Origin: CALCNS01 sp937897315
GTDB lineage: Bacteria > Bacillota > JAAYKD01
Length of the DNA stretch: 64,000 nucleotides
Direction of reading: 5' to 3'
Assembly (NCBI GenBank): GCA_036744005.1
Contig: DAINOJ010000005.1
Coordinates: 1 to 64,000, forward strand
Made by a program: the position numbers and the translations under genes. Shown here piece by piece: positions 50,665 through 60,567 of this stretch (position 1 is its first letter; each line of letters starts with the position of its first letter). Under the pieces are notes generated by a model. It was not told the origin of the DNA. It searched no databases and was given only the letters and a program-made list of their open reading frames with translations.

Positions 50665-51990
50665 TTATTCGATTTTTCCCCAGTCTTTTAAGTACTGTGC
50701 TTTGGTCATCACAGGCACAAAAGTTTCCTTAATCTTTAAAGCTTCTTCTGCCCCGTCGGCTAAGAGGTCGATAACGGTCATGATGAGAGCTTTGGCTGCT
50801 GTGATGTATGCTAACTCTTTGTCGGCAATTTCATAGCTTTCACTGTGCCCAATACCGGAAGCTCCACCAATGCTGGCTTGAATGGTGGGAATCAGGTGAG
50901 AAATATCACCAGCGTCAGTAGACCCTGAGATTCCAGCACCGCTGGTATCGACTTTGGCTTCACCGATGAGTTCTATTAAGTTAGCGGTCATTAATTTTTC
51001 TAATCCCGGGCAAGTGACGGTAGGCAGATAACCCGGTAATTCGATAATTTTAGTTTCTACATCCACAGCATACCCACCGGCACGGAAAGCGCGATTGACT
51101 TTTTCGCTGGCATCTAGAATCGCATCGACAGTTGCACCACGCACGTAGGTTTCAACACGAACGTCAGCAGGAACCACGTTAACCAAGTCTCCCCCTTTGG
51201 TAATAATGGGATGAACTCGAATATGATCCTTATCCTGGAAGGTTTCACGTTGAGCATGAACGGCCATGAGGCCGATGTTCGCAGCATTCAAAGCATTCTT
51301 TCCCATGTGTGGCGCACCACCAGAATGGGCTTCTTTTCCTTTATAATGGATGAGTTTGCCCACAAAACCGTTGGTAGGGCCGCCAGCTCCGGCTTTTTTG
51401 GCTTTTTCTGCATCGCCTTCGGTGGTCGCGGTGTGTTGCATGACCATAATATCGATGTCATCCATTTCACCCAAATAGACAAACTCTTGTTTTCCACCTA
51501 AGAATTTGATCTTACCAGCGTCACGCAAATCGTTTCTGTAGCCAATTTCCACGTATTCTTCAGCTGGAACAGCCATAAGTACTATATCGCCACTCAGCTC
51601 TTCCAGAATACCGGTTCCCTTTAAGGCATATGCTACACCTGCCAAAGCAGCTGACATGGCATTGTGTCCACAGGAATGAGCCGCACCGGTTTTCTTGTCG
51701 GCACAACGGTGTCCTGGAGCCACAACGGCATCGAGTTCACCCATAACAGCTACTTTTACTTTGCTTTCTTTCCCTTTTAAGGGTGCAATCACACCCGTCA
51801 AGGCAACCTGATCACGATAAGCATATCCCAATTCATCGAAGAGTTTCTTGATTTTGGCAGCGGTCTTTACTTCTTTGTAGCCCAGTTCCGGTTCGGCGAA
51901 AATAGAATCCCCTAACGCGGTAATTTCGGCCCGTTTCGCATCGATGGCGGCGCAGGCAATTTTTTTCAGTTCTGCTTTGCTTTTTCCCAT
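50665..51990 (-). CDS. M20 amidohydrolase (AbgB-like)
   Basis: A 441-residue amidohydrolase of the AbgA/AbgB group, known from cleavage of p-aminobenzoyl-glutamate. Motifs: AVMGELDAVVAPGHR, AAHSCGHNAMSA, VPAEEYVEIG, and a C-terminal GHSESYEIAD. It sits between the two paralogous M20 peptidases with 23-30-bp gaps, all co-oriented, so all three are likely one operon. Substrate inferred only. Confidence 0.85.
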   Translation of the reverse strand: MGKSKAELKKIACAAIDAKRAEITALGDSIFAEPELGYKEVKTAAKIKKLFDELGYAYRDQVALTGVIAPLKGKESKVKVAVMGELDAVVAPGHRCADKKTGAAHSCGHNAMSAALAGVAYALKGTGILEELSGDIVLMAVPAEEYVEIGYRNDLRDAGKIKFLGGKQEFVYLGEMDDIDIMVMQHTATTEGDAEKAKKAGAGGPTNGFVGKLIHYKGKEAHSGGAPHMGKNALNAANIGLMAVHAQRETFQDKDHIRVHPIITKGGDLVNVVPADVRVETYVRGATVDAILDASEKVNRAFRAGGYAVDVETKIIELPGYLPTVTCPGLEKLMTANLIELIGEAKVDTSGAGISGSTDAGDISHLIPTIQASIGGASGIGHSESYEIADKELAYITAAKALIMTVIDLLADGAEEALKIKETFVPVMTKAQYLKDWGKIE

Positions 51991-52020
51991 GATAATCCTC
52001 CTAAATTTTGATTGGATTCG

Positions 52021-53265
52021 TTAAGCCAAGATGGTTTTGCTGACGCCGTGAACGCCACCCAAAAGCAAGGACAAGAGGTAGACCACTTGCACGCCTTTGT
52101 ATGCGTCGGTGTTATCGAACCATTCGTCTACGGTATGAACACCACCGGAAGTACCACCACCACCAATGCAAACACCGGGAATGCCCATGGCAATGGGATT
52201 ACTGGCGTTGGTAGAACCACCTTGGTTAAAGATTGGTGCTGCACCTAATTCTTTGATTACCTGATAGGTTGCTTGAACAATGGGTGCATTGCGGTCTTGG
52301 GTGCCGGCTTTTACGTTGACATAATCTACATAATCATAAGTAATGGTATCTTTGCCCCAACGAGCTGTTTCTTCTTTGCATGCTTCATCGATAGCATTCT
52401 TTACTTTTGCTTCCAGTTCTTCGAGTTCCTTTTGTCCATTGGAGCGGAAATTCAACTTAATGGTGCATTCTTTGACGATGGCATGGATGCCGGCATCATT
52501 TCCTGCATGGAAGTTGCTCACGGCATAAGTCGTGCGAGGATCTGCCGGCACTTGAATATCGGCAATTTTTGCCACCGCTCGTGCAGCAGCGTGTAAGGGG
52601 TTCGCTACATAGCCAAATGCTCCCATCGCGTGTCCGCCAATCCCATGGAAGTTCACAGCCATGGTACGAATACCGGTCGCTTCGTAGGTGATACCTTCCA
52701 TTCCGGAACCGTCGACGCAAATACAGCCACCTACTTCGGGATGATCGAGCAAGAATTTCTTCATGCCACCCAAACCACCCATACCCTCTTCTTCAACGGT
52801 GCCCATGAAGATGAAGTCGCTGTCTGTTTCAATGCCAGCATGGTTCATTGCACGCAAAGCGGAAAGCACCGTTACACAACCACGAGTGTCATCGCAGATG
52901 CCGGGGCAATAAATCTTTCCATCTTTTTCAATGATTTCTTTTGCCGTGTTCATGGGGAAAACGGTATCCATATGACCTTCTACCACAATAATGGGACCAT
53001 GACCTTTGCCACGACGATATCCAAAAGCATTTCCATGGCGGTCGATTTGTATGTCGGTAAGACCTTCTGCTTTCAGCAGTTCTGCAAAAACTTTGGCACG
53101 GGTTTGCTCTAAGAAAGTGGGTGCTTCTACCAAAGCTAAGTCTTTTTGTTGTTGTAGAGTATGTGGGTCATCGGCTTGCACAAAGTCGTAGCCTTTTTGC
53201 ACTTGTGGGTGTTTTTTCAGAAACTCCAGGGTTGAAACGATGGTGTTGTTGACGTTGTAATCCAT
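52021..53265 (-). CDS. M20 family metallopeptidase, copy 2
   Basis: A 414-residue paralogue of the 49397-50641 protein, same length and same motifs: EGHMDTVFP, GICDDTRGC, VEEEGMGG, and GGVHTVDEW. GGAGGT precedes the ATG. Tandem duplication around the AbgB-like gene is the simplest origin; divergence is spread evenly, so both are probably functional. First gene of the operon. Confidence 0.88.
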   Translation of the reverse strand: MDYNVNNTIVSTLEFLKKHPQVQKGYDFVQADDPHTLQQQKDLALVEAPTFLEQTRAKVFAELLKAEGLTDIQIDRHGNAFGYRRGKGHGPIIVVEGHMDTVFPMNTAKEIIEKDGKIYCPGICDDTRGCVTVLSALRAMNHAGIETDSDFIFMGTVEEEGMGGLGGMKKFLLDHPEVGGCICVDGSGMEGITYEATGIRTMAVNFHGIGGHAMGAFGYVANPLHAAARAVAKIADIQVPADPRTTYAVSNFHAGNDAGIHAIVKECTIKLNFRSNGQKELEELEAKVKNAIDEACKEETARWGKDTITYDYVDYVNVKAGTQDRNAPIVQATYQVIKELGAAPIFNQGGSTNASNPIAMGIPGVCIGGGGTSGGVHTVDEWFDNTDAYKGVQVVYLLSLLLGGVHGVSKTILA

Positions 53266-53362
53266 AATTCGACCTCCATTATTATAGTGGGTTCTCTAAC
53301 AGTATAACACAAAGTGTTATTGTTTCGCTACACTGAATACTTGATAAGCTTTAAGAGTTGCC

Positions 53363-54805
53363 TTAGGAACGATTCTTGAGCAGGAGTTCTTGCTTTAAAT
53401 CCCACAATTTTTGGGACAGATCCACATAGTAATGTTGTGGGTTTTCCATGCGCTTGATTTCATCCCACAACGTAGCCAGCTGGTTCTGACAATACGATCG
53501 AATTTCTGTGATGTCTGGTAGTTCATACACCAGTTCACCTTTCAGGAAAATTGGTTTCTGCAATTCGACCATGGTAAAATCAGTGAGTACTTTGCGCTTC
53601 CATATGGCTTCCGGATCAAAGATTTCTACCGGTTGTTCCGGGTCAATCACTTCATCGTGCAGGCATATTAAGTCCGCTAAGGCCATTCCATTTTGATTAC
53701 TGAAAAAGCGATAGGTTTTCTTAAAATGTGGGTTATTAATCTTGGCCGTGTTTTCGCTGATTTTGATCTTAGGAATGATCTCGCCCTGTTCATTTTCTAC
53801 TGCACAAAGCTTATAAACTCCACCGAAAACCGGTTCACTCTTTGATGTAATCAATCGTTCTCCCACACCAAAGGAATCGATACAAGCTCCTTGGTGTAAA
53901 AGGGTAGAAATGAGGTGTTCATCCAAAGCATTGGAAGCAACAATGCGGCAACCGGTCCATCCGGCTGCATCGAGTTGTGCCCGAGCTTTTTTAGAAAGAT
54001 AGGCCAGGTCACCGGAATCCAAACGGATTGCACAGGTAGTAATCCCAAGAGGTTTCAAATACGCATCGAAGGCCTTTATGGCGTTTGGCACCCCACTATG
54101 TAAGACATTGTAGGTATCGACCAGCAATGTTGCACTGCGCGGATATAGTTGACAATAGGTAGCAAATGCTGCATATTCGGTATCAAACATTTGCACCCAA
54201 GAATGCGACATCGTCCCGACGGCCGGCACATTGAACATATGATCGGTTAGCGTGCATGCCGTTCCTGAACAACCGCCTATGAACGCTGCCCTTGCTCCCA
54301 AGACCGCTGCATCACCACCCGCTGCTCTCCGGGAACCGAACTCTAAAACAGGTCTGCCCTGCGCCGCACGAACGATTCGATTGGCTTTGGTGGCAATAAG
54401 GGATTGATGATTCAAGGTTAGAAGCAAGAATGTTTCCACTAATTGAGCTTCGATGGCTTTCGCTCGAACGGTTACCATGGGTTCATTGGGGAAAACAGGT
54501 GTGCCTTCCGGAACCGCAAAAATATCTCCACTGAATCGAAAGTCCTTTAAATATTGTAGAAAAGCCTCATCGAAGATGCCTTTATTGCGCAAAAAGACCA
54601 AATCGTCTTCATCAAAGTGCAACTTTTGTATGTAGTCTATGAGTTGTTCTAATCCTGCAGCAATGGCAAAACCACCTTTGTCGGGCACTTCCCGATAAAA
54701 CAAATCGAAGTAGGAAACCTTGTCGGCCATGCCGCTGAGCAGGTATCCGTTTCCCATGGTCAGTTCATAGTAATCGCATAGCAACGACAAATTCTTCTGG
54801 TCCAC
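53363..54805 (-). CDS. pncB: Nicotinate phosphoribosyltransferase
   Basis: A 480-residue enzyme of NAD salvage making nicotinate mononucleotide from nicotinate and PRPP. Blocks: SLLCDYYELTMGNGYL, EFGSRRAAGGDAA (active site), LDSGDLAYLSKKAR, SNALDEHLI and FGVGERLIT. Length fits the long bacterial form. Monocistronic. Confidence 0.95.
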   Translation of the reverse strand: MDQKNLSLLCDYYELTMGNGYLLSGMADKVSYFDLFYREVPDKGGFAIAAGLEQLIDYIQKLHFDEDDLVFLRNKGIFDEAFLQYLKDFRFSGDIFAVPEGTPVFPNEPMVTVRAKAIEAQLVETFLLLTLNHQSLIATKANRIVRAAQGRPVLEFGSRRAAGGDAAVLGARAAFIGGCSGTACTLTDHMFNVPAVGTMSHSWVQMFDTEYAAFATYCQLYPRSATLLVDTYNVLHSGVPNAIKAFDAYLKPLGITTCAIRLDSGDLAYLSKKARAQLDAAGWTGCRIVASNALDEHLISTLLHQGACIDSFGVGERLITSKSEPVFGGVYKLCAVENEQGEIIPKIKISENTAKINNPHFKKTYRFFSNQNGMALADLICLHDEVIDPEQPVEIFDPEAIWKRKVLTDFTMVELQKPIFLKGELVYELPDITEIRSYCQNQLATLWDEIKRMENPQHYYVDLSQKLWDLKQELLLKNRS

Positions 54806-54956
54806 AACATAATCCCCTCTCGCTATAATGAAGTATAACTTTCGCCAATGACTATGTAGTTCCCTGCAAAATAATTATTCGTGTACAGAAACGGAATAGA
54901 AGGGAATCGAGTATCAACGTAGAAAATTGTAATAAACAGGAAAAGGAGGATTTAAC

Positions 54957-56750
54957 ATGGCCAAACAATTGTTACGCAGTGAAGTACCCCTAGATCAAAC
55001 TTGGAAGGTGGAAGACATCTTTGCCACCAAAGAACAATGGGAAAAAGAACTGGCTCAACTAAAAACCCATGCCGCTGTCATTGTAAAAAATAAAGGCAAA
55101 TTAGCAGAAGGTCCAAAGGTTTTATTGGAGTGTCTAGATGGTGCCGAAACTCTTCAGTCCCATGCCATGCGTGTGATTAGTTATGCCTCTTTGCAACTCT
55201 CTTCTGATGGTACCAACCAGGAGTTTCAAATCATGGCAGGTCGTGCTCGTGCAATCATGTCTGAGATTTTGGCACAAACATCCTTTGTACAAAACGAAGC
55301 CTTAGCATTACCCGAAGGAACGTTGGACCGATACTTAAAAGAAGAAGAAGGTCTACAAGTTTATCGTTTTCTCATTCAAAAATGGATTGAAAACAAGCCC
55401 CATATGCTAAGTGCTGAAACAGAAATGGTTCTCGCTTCTTTAAGCCAGGTGCTAGACTCCATGGGCGAAGTCTACGAACGTTCCCGTACCAACGACTTGA
55501 AATTCGATGCTGTTCTCGATAGCCAGGGCAATGCTCATCCGATGTCTTTGGGCCGTCATGAATCTGCTGCCGACATCACCTTGCGTCGTAATGCTTATGC
55601 CGAATTGACCAAAAAACTAACCCTCTATAACCAAACCTATGGTGCTACCTGGGGCACTGAGACCAAGAAAAACGTCATCACTGCTAAGTTACGCGGCTAT
55701 GATTCTGCCGTTCATATGTTACTGCACCGTCAGGAAGTTACCACCGATATCTATCATAATATTCACGATGTCATTCTCACCGAACTGGCCCCCCATTGGC
55801 GTCGTTATGCCCAACTGCGTAAAGAAGTGCTGGGCTTAGACAAAATGTTGTATTGCGACATTGAAGCACCTTTGGATCCGGAATACTCTGCACCTGTCAC
55901 TTATGAAGAAGTTTCAGAAACGATTCTCAACGGTTTATCGGTACTAGGAGATGAATACCGCGAAATCATTCGTAAGGGCTTGACCGAACGCTGGATTGAC
56001 CGTGCCGATAATGTAGGAAAACGCACAGGTGCTTTCTGTAACACGGTCCATGGTGTGCATCCCTACATCTCGTTGAGCTGGACCGGTCAAATGCGTAATG
56101 CCTTAACCATCTCCCATGAACTGGGTCATGGTGGTCAAGGCGTAATGGCTCAGCGTTATCAGAAGCTGACCAATGCTCGTCCCACCATGTTCTTCATTGA
56201 AGCTCCCTCTACCATTAATGAATTGTTGGTAGCCAACTATATTCTGAAAAACACCAACGATGTCCGCACCCGCCGCTGGCTGATCATGCAGTTGCTGATG
56301 ACCTATCATCACAACTTTGTGCGCCATCTCATTGAAGGCGAAGTCCAACGTCGCACCTATGTGTTAGCAGAAAAGGGTCAGCCGATTAACGCCAACATCC
56401 TTAACCGGATTCAAGGCGAAATCATTGACGAATTCTACGGTGGCGAAGTTGTGATTGACGAAGGTGCTAAACAAGTTTGGATGCGTCAGTCGCATTACTA
56501 CAGCGGATTATACCCCTATAGCTATGCTGCTGGATTGACTGTAGGAACCGCCGTGGCACGCCGCATTGAGGCCGAAGGAAGCAAACCTGCAGCTCAATGG
56601 GTGGAAGTCCTTAAAGCCGGTGGAACCAAGAAACCCTTAGATCTCTGCCTCATGGCCGGTGTCGACATGACCCAAAAGAAACCCATTCAAGATGCCGTTG
56701 CCTATGTGGGCTCTTTAGTGGATGAAGTCATCCATAGTTATAAGAAATAA
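54957..56750 (+). CDS. pepF: Oligoendopeptidase F (M3B family)
   Basis: A 597-residue cytoplasmic metallopeptidase cutting short peptides. The zinc motif HELGHGG (HEXXH) is in TISHELGHGGQG, preceded by FCNTVHGVHPYISLSW and followed by FIEAPSTINE (third ligand Glu). Length is typical (about 600). AAAGGAGG precedes the ATG. Fits the peptide-degrading profile of the region. Confidence 0.94.
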   Translation: MAKQLLRSEVPLDQTWKVEDIFATKEQWEKELAQLKTHAAVIVKNKGKLAEGPKVLLECLDGAETLQSHAMRVISYASLQLSSDGTNQEFQIMAGRARAIMSEILAQTSFVQNEALALPEGTLDRYLKEEEGLQVYRFLIQKWIENKPHMLSAETEMVLASLSQVLDSMGEVYERSRTNDLKFDAVLDSQGNAHPMSLGRHESAADITLRRNAYAELTKKLTLYNQTYGATWGTETKKNVITAKLRGYDSAVHMLLHRQEVTTDIYHNIHDVILTELAPHWRRYAQLRKEVLGLDKMLYCDIEAPLDPEYSAPVTYEEVSETILNGLSVLGDEYREIIRKGLTERWIDRADNVGKRTGAFCNTVHGVHPYISLSWTGQMRNALTISHELGHGGQGVMAQRYQKLTNARPTMFFIEAPSTINELLVANYILKNTNDVRTRRWLIMQLLMTYHHNFVRHLIEGEVQRRTYVLAEKGQPINANILNRIQGEIIDEFYGGEVVIDEGAKQVWMRQSHYYSGLYPYSYAAGLTVGTAVARRIEAEGSKPAAQWVEVLKAGGTKKPLDLCLMAGVDMTQKKPIQDAVAYVGSLVDEVIHSYKK

Positions 56751-56781
56751 GAAGATTACACTGATACTCTAAACAAATAGT

Positions 56782-56824
56782 GAAAGTGGTAGCTCTGAAA
56801 ATGGGCTGCTGCTTTCCTTTTTTT
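56782..56824 (+). terminator. Terminator after pepF
   Basis: GAAAG...CTTTC hairpin with a 14-bp stem including four G-T wobble pairs, then TTTTTTT. Confidence 0.75.
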
Positions 56825-56874
56825 GTCTCTGAGTGGTATAATATAAAAAATGTAAATCGAAAGGTGGAATCTCC

Positions 56875-57975
56875 ATGCGTTTATCTTATTTAGAAAGCTT
56901 GAAGCAGCTATTGCAAGAACATAACCTCGATGCCATGTTACTTTGTCCTTCCGAAGAGCTAAAGTTCCTTACCGGTTTCACACCTATGATGTGCGAACGC
57001 TTTCAAGGACTGTTTGTAAAGCAAAACGGCACTCCTTTCTATGTATGCAACTTACTCTATGCTGCTGAAATGGAGCACGCCTTTGCCGGAGGAGTTCCGG
57101 TTTATGCTTGGTTCGATAACGACGGCATGTGGGAAAGCGTCGTTCCCATATTAGAACGCGAAGGATTATCGGGGGCGACCATTGGCGTCAACTCCACAGC
57201 TCCGGCTTTCAACATTTTAGAGGTTGCCAGTCACATGAATGTTCGTTTTGTCAACGGCAAACCCTTATTGGAAGAATGGCGTATTCATAAAAGTGAAGAA
57301 GAATTGCAACATTTGCGTAAGGCAGCTTCGATAGCTGATGCTGCTTATGAGCCCTTGTTGCAGTATATTCACCCAGGAATCACCGAAGCTCAGGTGCGAG
57401 ATTTTCTGTTTGCCGAAATGCGAAAAGGTGGCGGAAAGAATCCTTGGGCGATTGTGGCATCCGGTCCGAATTCCAGTTACCCTCACTACAATGGAAGTGA
57501 AAGAGTTTTGCAAATTGGAGATGCCATTGTTTTAGATTATGGTTGTGCCTATGAAGAAATGCAGTCCGATATGTCTCGCACCATCTTCTTGGGTAGTATC
57601 ACTGATGAACAACGAGAAATCTATGAATTAGTTGATCGTGCACAGCTGGCCTCTCAGCATGCAGCCAAAGAGGGAGCTTGGATTCCAGATGTGGACCAAG
57701 CTGCACGCACTGTTTTAGATGAAAAAGGTTATGCTAAGACGCTGATCAATCGAGTTGGTCATGGCATTGGCTACATGATGCACGAAGCACCCGACATTAA
57801 GAAATGCAACCCCAGAAAACTCGAACGAGGCATGGTATTCTCTGTAGAACCCGGTGTTTATTTACCGGGTCGATTCGGTATGCGCATTGAGAATATTGTG
57901 GCAATCAATCATCAGGGTACTACCGAGATTTTAAATAAAGCTTCTAGGGAGCTAAAAGTGATTTCAGTCCCATAG
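56875..57975 (+). CDS. M24 Xaa-Pro aminopeptidase/dipeptidase
   Basis: A 366-residue creatinase-fold peptidase removing residues before proline. Metal ligands are visible in VLDYGCAYEEMQSDMSRTI, GHGIGYMMHEAP, VFSVEPGVYLPG and MRIENIV. TATAAT at 56837-56842 may be its -10. Whether it is PepP- or PepQ-type is uncertain; the length suits PepQ-like enzymes. Confidence 0.9.
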   Translation: MRLSYLESLKQLLQEHNLDAMLLCPSEELKFLTGFTPMMCERFQGLFVKQNGTPFYVCNLLYAAEMEHAFAGGVPVYAWFDNDGMWESVVPILEREGLSGATIGVNSTAPAFNILEVASHMNVRFVNGKPLLEEWRIHKSEEELQHLRKAASIADAAYEPLLQYIHPGITEAQVRDFLFAEMRKGGGKNPWAIVASGPNSSYPHYNGSERVLQIGDAIVLDYGCAYEEMQSDMSRTIFLGSITDEQREIYELVDRAQLASQHAAKEGAWIPDVDQAARTVLDEKGYAKTLINRVGHGIGYMMHEAPDIKKCNPRKLERGMVFSVEPGVYLPGRFGMRIENIVAINHQGTTEILNKASRELKVISVP

Positions 57976-57994
57976 ACTTTAAGGAGTGATTTTT

Positions 57995-58678
57995 GTGCGA
58001 ATTCTCATTGTAGAAGATGATCAGATTATAGCTGATGTTCTGGAACGTCATTTAGCAAAATGGGGTTATGATATCCTTACACTAAAACGTTTTGACACTG
58101 TATTGGAGAGCTTTTTAACATTTCAACCACATTTAGTTTTGCTTGACATTGCTCTACCCTTTTACAGCGGTTTTTATTGGTGTAATGAGATTCGCAAGCA
58201 TAGTAAAGTCCCGGTCATTTTCATTTCTTCGGCTTCAGATGAAATGAATCAGGTCATGGCTCTAAACATGGGTGGTGATGACTTTATTTGTAAGCCCTTT
58301 CATTTGGAAGTTGTCGTGGCTAAAGTAAGGGCTTTACTGCGTCGAAGTTACGAGATGATATCGGAGTCCCCTGTTGTACAAGTAGGTCGCTTACGCTTGG
58401 ATTTGGCTCAAGCCGTATTACTGAGCGAAACTGCAACGCCCATTGCCTTGACCCGCAATGAGTTACTGATATTGAGTTGCCTCATGGAACAACCCGGCTG
58501 CCCGGTATCTCGGGAAGAGCTCATGCGTCGCCTTTGGCAAGATGAGCATTACATTGACGATAACACCTTAACGGTAAACATTACGCGTCTACGTAAGAAG
58601 TTGGAAGAAGCCGGCTATGCTAATTTTATCGTGACCCGAAAAGGGTTAGGGTATCAGGTGGAGGATCATCATGGATAA
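57995..58678 (+). CDS. bceR: Response regulator, BceR-like
   Basis: A 227-residue OmpR-type regulator: EDDQ acidic pocket, phospho-acceptor in VLLDIALPFYSG, lysine in KPFHLEVVVAKVRALLRR, and winged helix with NTLTVNITRLRKKL. The GTG at 57995 has AAGGAG 8 nt upstream; an earlier GTG at 57986 overlaps that site. The stop overlaps the kinase start by 8 bp. First gene of a BceRSAB-type module. Confidence 0.88.
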   Translation: MRILIVEDDQIIADVLERHLAKWGYDILTLKRFDTVLESFLTFQPHLVLLDIALPFYSGFYWCNEIRKHSKVPVIFISSASDEMNQVMALNMGGDDFICKPFHLEVVVAKVRALLRRSYEMISESPVVQVGRLRLDLAQAVLLSETATPIALTRNELLILSCLMEQPGCPVSREELMRRLWQDEHYIDDNTLTVNITRLRKKLEEAGYANFIVTRKGLGYQVEDHHG

Positions 58679-59672
58679 ACTTCCTTTTCCTACGTGTGAT
58701 TATGGAAAACGAATTTTGGCCCCGTTGGGCTTTTTTTTGCTATGTTTTTTAGTTGTGTTTGTGATCTACGGGTTGTATCACATCAACACCGCTCCTGCTT
58801 AATACGCACTGATTCTGTGCAGCTTTTGTGGTTTCTTGTTTTTAATCCTCGATGCTTTGTTCTTTTACAGACGTTATCAATATTGTTATGAAACCGTTCA
58901 ACTGAAAGACCCCTCCGCTCTCGGTTCATTAAAAGAAAGCAAAACGGTGGAAGGGCTGTTAGCCGAGCAATTGTCACTATGTCATCAGCAAGAGCAGCAA
59001 AGAACGGAGCAAACCGAGGCTGAACTCGCCAAAGCAAAACGGTATTATACCTTATGGTCACATCAGATCAAGACGCCCCTTTCAGCCATGACCTTGTTAT
59101 TACAAGTAGAGCCTTTTTCTCGAGATGCCTTTTTCTCCGAACTTCAAAAAACCAGCCATTATGTCGATATGGCCTTACAGTATCAACGTTTAAGCGGCGA
59201 AAGCCATGATTTAGTGATAAAAGAGTTCCCATTAGAACCCCTGGTGAAAGAGGCCATTCAGAGAGTCGCCCCTTTATTTATCCAACGCGGGTTATATATT
59301 CAGCTTCTGCCAATTACAGGAAGCATTATTAGCGATGAAAAGTGGTTGCTCTTTGTTCTGGAACAATTGCTGACCAATGCCGCAAAATATACCAACCAAG
59401 GTGGAATCACCATAGAGCAACCCTCAGACGGCATATTATGTATACGAGATACCGGCATTGGTATTCGAGCTGAAGATCTACCTCGTGTATGGGAATGGGG
59501 ATACACCGGATATAATGGTCGTATGCAACACTACTCGACCGGTATTGGATTATCGCTGTGTAAAGAGGCCTTGACGATGATGGGACACCAGATTGAAATC
59601 CAGTCGCAAGTGGGAGTAGGGAGTACGGTGACCTTGTGGCTAAACCAAAAGCGCCTTGACATTCGCGATTAG
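58671..59672 (+). pseudogene. bceS: BceS-like sensor kinase with in-frame stop
   Basis: From ATG 58671 the frame codes for a first membrane helix (LAPLGFFLLCFLVVFVIYGL), then meets TAA at 58800-58802 and continues in the same frame with a second helix (LILCSFCGFLFLILDALFFY) and kinase domains: H-box LWSHQIKTPLSAM, N-box LLTNAAKYTNQGG, G-boxes DTGIGI and STGIGLSLC. The two-helix, short-loop layout is that of BceS, so the stop falls in the outer loop. One base (TAA from CAA) explains it. A TTG at 58836 could restart translation of the cytoplasmic part. Sequencing error is possible. Confidence 0.8.
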
Positions 59673-59802
59673 CGAACCTTACAAAGATGTAAGATTTCCG
59701 CTTTGTTTTGTAAGCTACTTCGATGGTATATGGTCGTCTTTATGTGGTATCTTTTTCTTGACCCAATAAGGGAATCTTTGATGTAAGGGGAAGTGAAGGC
59801 AC

Positions 59803-60567
59803 TTGTCATTATTACAAGTTCAACATGTCAAGAAAATCTATACGACCCGTTTCGGCGGACAGCAGGTTCAGGCCTTAAGCGATGTCAACTTCGAAATTGA
59901 AGTTGGCGAATTTGTAGCGATTATGGGCGAGTCCGGTAGTGGAAAAACCACTTTACTCAATATATTAGCAACATTAGATAAGCCGAGCGCCGGTAAAATT
60001 CTGCTCCTACAGCAAGATATGGCTGGTATTCCCGATGCCAAACGAGCTGCTTTTCGACGGGATCATTTAGGTTTTGTCTTCCAAGACTTTAACCTGCTCG
60101 ATACCTTTTCGGTCCGCGATAACATCTTATTACCCTTGGTATTAGCACGTGTCCCTTTGGCTGAAATGGAACTTCGTCTACTACCTCTGGCCGAGCAATT
60201 GCAATTGCAAGGAATCTTACAGCAATATCCTTATGAGATTTCCGGTGGCCAAAGACAACGAACCGCCATCGCTCGTGCTTTGATTACAAAACCCAAAATC
60301 CTGTTGGCAGATGAACCAACCGGCGCACTGGACTCCCGCACTTCTGAAAACCTACTTCAGTTATTCCGGCAAATCAATCAAAATGGGCAAACCATTCTCA
60401 TGGTGACCCATAGCACCAAAGCAGCCAGTCATGCGAACCGAGTTTTATTTATCAAAGACGGTACGGTATATCATCAGCTGTATCGTACTGAGCAACCACA
60501 GGAGCAGTTTTATCAAAAAATTGCCGATTCACTGACTGTGTTATCCTCGGGAGGAAACACGTTATGA
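59803..60567 (+). CDS. bceA: BceA-like ABC transporter ATPase
   Basis: A 254-residue ATPase of the MacB/BceA group: Walker A GESGSGKTT, Q-loop FVFQDFNLLD, signature ISGGQRQR, Walker B ILLADEPTGALDS. With BceB it removes peptide antibiotics from lipid II-cycle targets. TTG 59803 is the start by frame; the ribosome binding site (GAAGG, close) is modest. It follows the kinase by 130 bp. Confidence 0.88.
   Translation: MSLLQVQHVKKIYTTRFGGQQVQALSDVNFEIEVGEFVAIMGESGSGKTTLLNILATLDKPSAGKILLLQQDMAGIPDAKRAAFRRDHLGFVFQDFNLLDTFSVRDNILLPLVLARVPLAEMELRLLPLAEQLQLQGILQQYPYEISGGQRQRTAIARALITKPKILLADEPTGALDSRTSENLLQLFRQINQNGQTILMVTHSTKAASHANRVLFIKDGTVYHQLYRTEQPQEQFYQKIADSLTVLSSGGNTL

Noticed and set aside
49397..53265. 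Assembly duplication of the M20 genes
   Set aside because: The two copies differ throughout and are separated by a distinct gene, so they are diverged paralogues and not a duplicated contig end.
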